From JANQRA01 sp035550735 (GTDB lineage: Bacteria; Actinomycetota; Acidimicrobiia; Spongiisociales; ZC4RG35), in assembly GCA_035550735.1 (NCBI GenBank), contig DASZOM010000058.1:1-11376 (forward strand): DNA of 11,376 nt, given 5' to 3'. This document shows positions 6,158-11,376 of this stretch, piece by piece. Position 1 is the first letter of the stretch. The number at the start of each line of letters is the position of its first letter. A program made the translations under genes and the position numbers. Under the pieces are notes generated by a model. The model was not told the DNA's origin. It ran no database searches and was given only the letters and a program-made list of their open reading frames with translations.

Positions 6158-8446
6158 TCAGGAAACGCCATCCAGGATGCGCCAGACTTGCTCCGGGGTC
6201 ACCGGGACCTGGACCTCGGCGCCACCCAGGGCGTCTGAGACCGCGTTGAGCACCGCCGGGGTGGAGCCGATGGCGCCCGCCTCGCCGATTCCCTTCGCCC
6301 CCAGTGGATTGGTCGGCGTCGGGGTGACGGTCCCGTCGAGTCGGAACGAAGGCAAGGTGACGGCCGTGGGGATCAGGTAGTCCACGAAGGAGCTGGTCAC
6401 CAGGTTGCCGTCGTCGTCGTAGACCACCCGCTCCCACAGAGCCTGACCGATCCCCTGTGCGAGCCCACCATGACGCTGCCCCTCGGCGAGCATCGGGTTG
6501 ACGATGTTGCCGGCGTCGTCGACCGCCCACATCCGGTCGAGTCTCACCGAGCCCGACTCGCGGTCGATCTCCACCACGGCGAGATGCATGCCGAACGGGT
6601 AGTTGAGTCCACCGGAGCGGAGATGGATCTCCTCGTCGAGACCCGGGGTGAGCCCCTCCGGGACGTTGCCACGCATCGCCGCGGTGACGACTTCCTCCCA
6701 GGTGACCGAGACGTCGGTCCCCCGCACGGTCGCCCTGCCCTCGGCCAGCCCGATGTCGGCGTCCGAGGCCTCGAGGAGGTGACCGGCGATCTTTGCCGCC
6801 TTGGCCGCCACCCTCTCTGCCGCGGCGTAGCTGGCCGAGCCGCCTTGGGCGATGGACCGCGATCCCGAAGTGCCCCATCCGTAGGGGGAGGTGGCGCTGT
6901 CGCCCTGCTCGATCCTGACCCGGGAAATGTCCAACCCGAGCACACCGGCGACCAGCTGGGCGAAAGAGGTGCGATGACCCTGACCCTGGTCGAGGGTCTC
7001 CACGAAACAGGTGACCGATCCATCGGGATGGACCTGGATGCGCGCCGCCCCCCAATCCTCGAACCCGCACACCTCGACGTACGAGGCGAGCCCGATGCCG
7101 GTCAATCTCCCTTGCTCCCGGGCCTCGGCCTGCTCGCGACGCAGGCCGGCGTAGTCAGCCACCTCGAGGAGACGATCCAGGGCTCGCTCATACTCACCCG
7201 TGTCGAACACATAGCCTCCGGCCTCCCGGCCACCCGAGGAGGCGTAGGGAAATTGCTCGGGTCGGATGAAGTTGCGCCGGCGGACCTCGGCGGGGTCGAT
7301 GCCCGCGGCCCTGGCCACCGCTTCGACGACCCGCTCCATCGTCAGTGTGGCCTCGGGCCGGCCCGCCCCCCGATAGATGCCGCGCGGTGCCCGGTTGGTC
7401 CACACCCCGCGCATCCGCCAGCCGTAGACCGGGATGTCGTAGGTGCCGGTGCCGATCCGGGGGGTGATCTCCATGAACGACAGGTAGCGGTGACGGCACC
7501 CGAGATCGACGAGGCTGTCGATCCAGAGGGCCTTGATCCTCCCGTCCCGGTCGGCAACCACTTCGTATCGATGGCGTTGGGCACGCCCGTGGCCGATGGT
7601 GAGCAGATGCTCACGACGGGTTTCCGACCATTTCACCGGGCGACCGGTCATCCGGGCGGCGACGATCGCCAGGTAGTCCTCCTCCGCCAGGTCGAACTTG
7701 CACCCGAATCCGCCACCGACGAATGGGGTGATCACCCGAACCGCCGACTGGGGCATGTCGAAATCGGCGGCGAGTTGCTCCTGCATCAGCTGTGGCGCCT
7801 GACTGGAGAGATGGACGGTGAGCCCCGACTCCTTCCACTCGGCGAGAATCACCCGATTCTCCATCGGTGCCGGCACGACGCGCGGGTGCTCGACCACACC
7901 GCTCAGCCGGATCTCGCCTTCGACGCTCTCGAATGCGCCTCGATCGCCCTTGGTGCGGTCGTAGGCGACGTTGGAACCTGAGGACAGGTCGGGATGGATC
8001 GGGGGCGCAGCCAGGGCCTCCTCCACGTCGCCCACGACATCCAGAGGCTCGTAGTCGACGAAGACGAGATCGGCGGCGTCACGGGCCGCCGACGGGGTCT
8101 CGGCCACCACGGCCACCACCGGGTCGCCGGGCATGAGGACACGTCCCTGGACGAGCGGGAAGCGCCGTGGCACGTTGCGGTCGGGCCGCGGGGTCGGTGG
8201 CATCGCAACTTCTGCCACATCCTCAGGGGTGATCACCGCCCACACTCCGGGGGAGTCGGCGGCGGAGGAGATGTCGATCCCCGTGACGTCGGCGTGGGCG
8301 AACGGCGATCTGACGATGGCCAGATGGAGGGTGCCGACGGGGGCGAGATCGTCGACGTAGCGAGCGGTGCCGGAGATCAGGGCCGGGTCCTCGCGTCGCT
8401 GGATGGGCGCGCCGAGAAAGGAGGGGATGGTGGCTTCGGTAGTCAC
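6158..8446 (-). CDS. Molybdopterin-binding large subunit, xanthine dehydrogenase / CoxL family (form II-like)
   Basis: A 762-residue large subunit of the molybdenum hydroxylase family, which uses a molybdenum-cytosine-dinucleotide site to hydroxylate substrates or oxidise CO. The N-terminal domain begins IPSFLGAPIQRREDPALISGT. GGGFGCK (244-250) and the DQGQGHRTSFAQ region (486-497) are cofactor-binding segments, and GIGEAG (719-724) carries the catalytic Glu722. The loop IYRGAGR (357-363) is the form II type; true CO dehydrogenase (form I) has AYxCSFR with a copper-binding Cys, which is absent here. So CO oxidation is unlikely and another substrate is expected. The start is GTG, with no strong Shine-Dalgarno. 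The usual FAD (CoxM) and 2Fe-2S (CoxS) subunit genes are not adjacent. Upstream on the same strand are a response regulator and the CoxE/CoxD-like maturation pair. Confidence 0.95.
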   Translation of the reverse strand: MTTEATIPSFLGAPIQRREDPALISGTARYVDDLAPVGTLHLAIVRSPFAHADVTGIDISSAADSPGVWAVITPEDVAEVAMPPTPRPDRNVPRRFPLVQGRVLMPGDPVVAVVAETPSAARDAADLVFVDYEPLDVVGDVEEALAAPPIHPDLSSGSNVAYDRTKGDRGAFESVEGEIRLSGVVEHPRVVPAPMENRVILAEWKESGLTVHLSSQAPQLMQEQLAADFDMPQSAVRVITPFVGGGFGCKFDLAEEDYLAIVAARMTGRPVKWSETRREHLLTIGHGRAQRHRYEVVADRDGRIKALWIDSLVDLGCRHRYLSFMEITPRIGTGTYDIPVYGWRMRGVWTNRAPRGIYRGAGRPEATLTMERVVEAVARAAGIDPAEVRRRNFIRPEQFPYASSGGREAGGYVFDTGEYERALDRLLEVADYAGLRREQAEAREQGRLTGIGLASYVEVCGFEDWGAARIQVHPDGSVTCFVETLDQGQGHRTSFAQLVAGVLGLDISRVRIEQGDSATSPYGWGTSGSRSIAQGGSASYAAAERVAAKAAKIAGHLLEASDADIGLAEGRATVRGTDVSVTWEEVVTAAMRGNVPEGLTPGLDEEIHLRSGGLNYPFGMHLAVVEIDRESGSVRLDRMWAVDDAGNIVNPMLAEGQRHGGLAQGIGQALWERVVYDDDGNLVTSSFVDYLIPTAVTLPSFRLDGTVTPTPTNPLGAKGIGEAGAIGSTPAVLNAVSDALGGAEVQVPVTPEQVWRILDGVS

Positions 8447-8507
8447 TGACGGCAGGTTAACGGTGCCTGGAAGCGCCGGACCGGCCTGATCGGTGGGCGG
8501 AAGTCGG

Positions 8508-8873
8508 CTACTCGAGCAGGGAGAGAACCGTCGAACGGAAGTCGTTGGGCTGGAAGGGCTTGGTCACGAAAGCGTCCGCGCCGCCCTCGTTGGCCCTTCG
8601 CCTCGACTCCTCCTCGGCGTGTGCCGTGAGCACGACCACCGGGATCTTCTCGGTGCTCTGATCCCGCCGAATCCTGTCGAGAACCTCCCAGCCGTCCATG
8701 CCGGGGAGACCGATGTCGAGCACGACCAGGTCCGGAGACTCGGAGCTGACGGCCTGAAGACCGGATTTCCCGTCATCGCGGGTGATGATCTCGAGATCGG
8801 CCGCGCGCAGACAGACTTCGATCAGCCGTCTGATGACGGCGCTGTCCTCGACGACCAGAATTCGTGAGCCCAT
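8508..8873 (-). CDS. Single-domain response regulator (CheY-like receiver)
   Basis: A 121-residue stand-alone receiver domain with no output domain. The phosphorylation site is Asp53 in VVLDIGLPGMDG. Supporting residues are the acidic pair Glu9-Asp10, Thr83 in VVLTAH and Lys105 in VTKPF, so the active site is complete. Such proteins pass a phosphate signal on to a partner protein rather than binding DNA. The ATG at 8873 starts directly at GSRILVVEDS, and has AGAGG nine bases upstream; a further start at 8924 would add 17 unrelated residues. No histidine kinase lies in the window. It sits between the coxE-like gene (66-base gap) and the coxL-type gene (61-base gap), all on one strand, so it may be co-transcribed with them. 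Confidence 0.93.
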   Translation of the reverse strand: MGSRILVVEDSAVIRRLIEVCLRAADLEIITRDDGKSGLQAVSSESPDLVVLDIGLPGMDGWEVLDRIRRDQSTEKIPVVVLTAHAEEESRRRANEGGADAFVTKPFQPNDFRSTVLSLLE

Positions 8874-8939
8874 TGATCTACACCTCTGTAGTGCCTGATT
8901 GGCAGGCTTACCCGGTATCGGCACCTGGCAGGCGTGGGT

Positions 8940-10370
8940 TTAGACATTCTGGAAGACCCGCCCGGCGGGCAGCGTCAGGGTCTCCACGAACTCCTCGAGC
9001 TGTCGAAGGGTGCGCACCTCGTGGACCGAGGTGCAATGGCGCCCGTATTGGGACATTGCCGAGTCCCCCGTGTCCCAATAGGCCCGAGGCTCCGGATTGA
9101 GCCACACCAGCGCCCGGGCAGAGCGCGCCACGTCCCCCAGGACGGCGTCACGAGCGGGTCGGTAGTTGTTGCGGGCGTCACCGGTGACGATGACCGTGGT
9201 GCGCGGCGTCAATTGGCTGCCATAGCGGTTGTAGAACGTCTCCATCGAGTTCCCGTAGTCAGAGTGGCCGTCCAGCCAGACCACCTCGGCCTCGGTGGTG
9301 ATCCTCTGCACGGCAGATGCGAAGTCGATGCCCGGCCCGAAGAAGTCGGTGACCTCGTCGATGGTGTCGACGAAGGCGAAAGAGCGAAGTCGGGAGAAAT
9401 GAGTCGACATCGCATGGGTGAACTGCAGTGTGAATCGGGAGAACGTGGCCATCGACCCGGAGATGTCGCAGAGGAGCCAGACCTCCGGCTTGTGTGGACG
9501 GGGATGGCGGAACTGGGGATCTGCGGGCACTCCCCCGGTGGCCAGGGACTTGCGCACCGTGCGCCGGAAATCGAGACGGCCCGCTCGCTTCTTGCGACGT
9601 CGTGCCAGACGCGCGGCCAGCTTGCGGGTGAGGGGGCCGATGGCAGCTTCCATCTCGGCGAGGTCATTGCTGGTGGCGTGCATGAGGTCGATGTCCTCGA
9701 TGAGCGGGCGTCGGAGGGTCTTCGCCACCGCCTCACGCCCTCTGTCGGCAACGAGCCGACGCCTGATCTCGTCCTGGATCTCCTCCCGGAGACGCTCGAT
9801 CAGGGCCTCCACCTCCTCGCGCAGGAGTCGCTGCTCGAACTCGGAGAGCTCCTGGTCGCCGCTGAGCGATTCGTTCAGCAGCGCCTCCATGCGCTCGAGG
9901 TCGAGACGCCTGAGGGTTCTATACAGGTAGTAGGTGCCTCCCACGGGCCGGCCCGGCTCCATGCCGGCGAGACGCTCCACCGCCTCCCGCACGGCCCGAC
10001 GTAGCGCTTCTTCGTCCATTCCGGCCAGGGCGTCGAGCAGCGCATCGAACAGAGACTGCTGGTCCATCTCACCGCCGGCGCCCTCTCCCCCACCGCCGCC
10101 CGGCCCGGTCCCGGTCACGCCAGACCCTTCCTCCCCGGTCTCGTCGACGTTGGCCGGGATGGTCGAGAAGTAGACGTCGAAAGCGGTGTCGAACGCTCGC
10201 TCGTGACGCAGGTTCTTGACCAAGGTGGCGCGCAGGGTCTCACGAAGTGCGACCCGGGTGCCCAGGTCGATGGCCTCCACGGCCTTCAGCGCGTCGATTG
10301 TCTCCACCATCGACACCGGCACCCCCGAGGCCCGCAGCTCGTCGATGAAGCCGGTGATGACTCCCAGCAT
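8940..10370 (-). CDS. VWA-domain protein, CoxE-like
   Basis: A 476-residue cytoplasmic protein with a von Willebrand factor A domain in its C-terminal third. VWLLCDISGSM (297-307) holds the metal-binding MIDAS motif DxSxS (Asp302 to Ser306), with later Asp at about 371 and 398 (VTGDARNNY). In CO dehydrogenase operons CoxE works with the AAA+ ATPase CoxD to mature the molybdenum site. The N-terminal 70 residues, a Gly-rich acidic linker (83-100) and a helical charged region with many Arg and Glu (about 105-275) precede the VWA domain. The ATG at 10370 overlaps the TGA of the upstream AAA+ gene (TGATG), a coupled arrangement; the open frame beyond it lies inside that gene and is spurious. CoxE is the best match, though a general MoxR-partner VWA protein cannot be ruled out. 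Confidence 0.9.
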   Translation of the reverse strand: MLGVITGFIDELRASGVPVSMVETIDALKAVEAIDLGTRVALRETLRATLVKNLRHERAFDTAFDVYFSTIPANVDETGEEGSGVTGTGPGGGGGEGAGGEMDQQSLFDALLDALAGMDEEALRRAVREAVERLAGMEPGRPVGGTYYLYRTLRRLDLERMEALLNESLSGDQELSEFEQRLLREEVEALIERLREEIQDEIRRRLVADRGREAVAKTLRRPLIEDIDLMHATSNDLAEMEAAIGPLTRKLAARLARRRKKRAGRLDFRRTVRKSLATGGVPADPQFRHPRPHKPEVWLLCDISGSMATFSRFTLQFTHAMSTHFSRLRSFAFVDTIDEVTDFFGPGIDFASAVQRITTEAEVVWLDGHSDYGNSMETFYNRYGSQLTPRTTVIVTGDARNNYRPARDAVLGDVARSARALVWLNPEPRAYWDTGDSAMSQYGRHCTSVHEVRTLRQLEEFVETLTLPAGRVFQNV

Positions 10371-11233
10371 CAGGTCTGCGGAGAGGAGGTGAGCTCCTTG
10401 GCCGCCTTCTCGATGTCGGTCTGATACTTGAGCAGGACGTGCAGGGTGTCCCCGAGTATCGACTCGTCTACTTCCTCCACCGACAGGGCAATGAGGGTCC
10501 GGGCCCAGTCGATGGTCTCCGACACCGAAGGCGGCTTCTTGAGGTCGAGGCTCCGGATGGAACGGGCCACCTTGGCGACCTGGGCGGCGAGGTGCTCGGA
10601 GAGACCCGGGACCCGGGCGGTGAGGATCTCCTGTTCCCGGGTCGCGTCGGGATAGTCGATGTGGAGGAACAGGCATCGACGCTTCAACGCCTCGCTGAGC
10701 TCTCTGGTGTTGTTCGAGGTGAGGAACACCAGGGGTTGGGAGCTGGCGGTCATCGTGCCCAGCTCGGGGATGGAGACCTGGAAATCGGAGAGGATCTCGA
10801 GGAGGAGCGCCTCGGTCTCAACCTCGACCCGATCGACCTCATCGATGAGCAGCACCACCGGGTCGGCGGAGCGGATCGCGGCGAGCAGGGGCCGGGTGAG
10901 CAGGAAGTCTTCGGAGAAGATGTCGTGGCTGATCTCGTCCCAGTCGTGGTCGACATCCGCCTGGATGCGAAGGAGCTGCTTCTTGTAGTTCCACTCGTAG
11001 AGGGCCTTGGCCTCGTCTAGACCCTCGTAGCACTGCAGACGGATCAGCTCCCGTCCCGCCACCCGGGCAACGGCCTTGGCCAGCTCGGTCTTGCCCACAC
11101 CGGCTGGGCCCTCGACCAGCACCGGCTTGTCGAGCCGGTTGGCGAGAAACACCACCTGGGAGATTCTCTGGTCGGGGAGGTAGTCCACCGAGCGAAGCGC
11201 GTCGGCGACATCAGATGGTGTGGGGAAAAGCAT
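10370..11233 (-). CDS. MoxR-family AAA+ ATPase, CoxD-like
   Basis: A 287-residue AAA+ ATPase of the MoxR group. Walker A is GPAGVGKT (42-49), Walker B VVLLIDEVD (126-134), sensor 1 around TSNN (162-165), and an Arg-finger candidate is R175/R176 in ALKRRCLFLH. The segment CYEGLDEAKALYEWNYKKQ (68-86) is typical of CoxD and its close relatives. CoxD is thought to use ATP to remodel the apo-enzyme so that the molybdenum site can be sulfurated and completed. It precedes the VWA gene with a four-base overlap and shares a message with it, as coxD and coxE often do. ATG at 11233 has AGGAG four bases upstream. The specific target here is inferred to be the coxL-type protein encoded 1.9 kb downstream. 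Confidence 0.94.
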   Translation of the reverse strand: MLFPTPSDVADALRSVDYLPDQRISQVVFLANRLDKPVLVEGPAGVGKTELAKAVARVAGRELIRLQCYEGLDEAKALYEWNYKKQLLRIQADVDHDWDEISHDIFSEDFLLTRPLLAAIRSADPVVLLIDEVDRVEVETEALLLEILSDFQVSIPELGTMTASSQPLVFLTSNNTRELSEALKRRCLFLHIDYPDATREQEILTARVPGLSEHLAAQVAKVARSIRSLDLKKPPSVSETIDWARTLIALSVEEVDESILGDTLHVLLKYQTDIEKAAKELTSSPQT

Positions 11234-11254
11234 GGAGCTCCTGGTCAGGTGGAC

Positions 11255-11282
11255 AGTCTACGAAGGAGCTCGGACATCCCAA
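11255..11282 (-). promoter_or_regulatory. Possible promoter of the AAA+/VWA/response-regulator/coxL-type run
   Basis: On the minus strand TTGGGA (11282-11277, four of six matches to the -35 consensus) and TAGACT (11260-11255, four of six to the -10) are 16 bases apart. A start of transcription near 11248 would leave a leader of about 15 bases carrying the AGGAG at 11242-11238. In GC-rich DNA such matches occur by chance, so this is a candidate only. Confidence 0.35.
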
Positions 11283-11300
11283 AGCGAGGTGCTCGCTTTG
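11280..11300. repeat. Perfect 9-bp inverted repeat overlapping the possible -35 box
   Basis: CAAAGCGAG (11280-11288) and CTCGCTTTG (11292-11300) are exact reverse complements with a three-base centre. Three bases of the proposed -35 hexamer lie within the repeat, which is where a repressor or activator dimer would act. It could also be a hairpin terminator for a + strand gene from elsewhere, but no T tract follows on either strand. Confidence 0.7.
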
Positions 11301-11344
11301 ACGCCTCAGACGTTGTCTCCGGCGTGGGCGGCCCATCCCCCCCG

Positions 11345-11376
11345 CAACCCTGGGTTGTGAGCGTCGCTGAGCGACG
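11345..11376. repeat. Adjacent palindromes at the right window edge
   Basis: CAACCC-T-GGGTTG (11345-11357) is a perfect odd-length palindrome, and CGTCGC-TGA-GCGACG (11362-11376) is a perfect six-base stem that ends exactly at the window edge and may continue. Together they could be part of a REP-like element, a terminator of a gene beyond the edge, or an operator. Only one copy is visible. Confidence 0.5.

Larger units (their letters stand above)
11234..11376. other. Intergenic region with palindromes, no gene seen
   Basis: No start with a convincing coding frame is visible in these 143 bases. They hold a possible promoter for the AAA+ gene, a nine-base inverted repeat, and two GC-rich palindromes close to the right window edge. 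A gene may begin beyond the edge. Confidence 0.6.

Noticed and set aside
6470..7981. Open frame of about 500 codons on the + strand, antisense to the coxL-type gene
   Set aside because: It is the mirror of a well-supported gene with strong third-position GC bias, has no ribosome site or recognisable domain, and shows low-complexity Arg/Gly/Asp-rich composition.
6158..8446. Aerobic CO dehydrogenase (form I CoxL)
   Set aside because: The copper-binding loop AYxCSFR is replaced by IYRGAGR, so a form I enzyme is excluded.
8900..8933. Direct repeat TGGCAGGC (8900-8907 and 8926-8933) and a five-base hairpin ahead of the response regulator
   Set aside because: Short and GC-rich; such matches are expected by chance in this composition, so no regulatory claim is made.
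8934..10004. Open frame of 356 codons on the + strand, antisense to the coxE-like gene
   Set aside because: No domain or family resemblance, and it lies entirely over a clear VWA gene; explained by codon bias.
10371..10676. N-terminal extension of the VWA gene
   Set aside because: It falls inside the AAA+ gene in another frame and looks non-coding; the TGATG overlap gives a natural start at 10370.

Overview
This window looks like chromosomal DNA of a high-GC actinobacterium. The nadD-rsfS pair, the frequent GTG and TTG starts, the GC-rich third codon positions and the CoxD/CoxE/CoxL-type genes fit an Acidimicrobiia-like lineage, but that placement is inference. No rRNA gene, CRISPR array or insertion sequence is visible.

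Left edge (1-530): the C-terminal end of a tyrosine recombinase runs in from outside the window and points at the 3' end of a tRNA-Ala(GGC) on the opposite strand. This is the usual layout of an element integrated at a tRNA gene, so the left edge is probably one end of a genomic island and the DNA right of the tRNA is the host backbone.

Housekeeping block (530-2820): an NAD(P)-binding atypical SDR on + is followed by three genes on -: an exported M23/LytM-like protein with lost catalytic residues, nadD (NAD synthesis) and rsfS (ribosome silencing factor). The rsfS start is odd: the well-spaced Shine-Dalgarno sequence points at a GTA codon.

Glycolysis block (2905-4946, +): two GAPDH-family genes overlap as a translationally coupled pair. 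The second is a normal type I GAPDH with Cys, His and phosphate-site residues. The first keeps the fold and the NAD-binding motif, but the catalytic Cys-Thr-Thr is deleted, the catalytic His is Lys and the phosphate-site Arg is Asn. It looks like a pseudoenzyme partner and is the most unusual item here.

Right half (4943-11233, all -): a run of genes in transcription order moxR/coxD-like AAA+ ATPase, coxE-like VWA protein, single-domain response regulator, coxL-type (form II-like) molybdopterin-binding large subunit, MFS transporter. The AAA+/VWA pair resembles the CoxD/CoxE maturation factors of the molybdenum hydroxylase family, yet no FAD (CoxM) or 2Fe-2S (CoxS) subunit gene lies next to the large subunit. 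A perfect 13-bp inverted repeat separates the large-subunit gene from the transporter, and another perfect inverted repeat overlaps a possible -35 box ahead of the AAA+ gene.

The last 143 bases hold no gene that I can see, only palindromes, one of which runs to the window edge.
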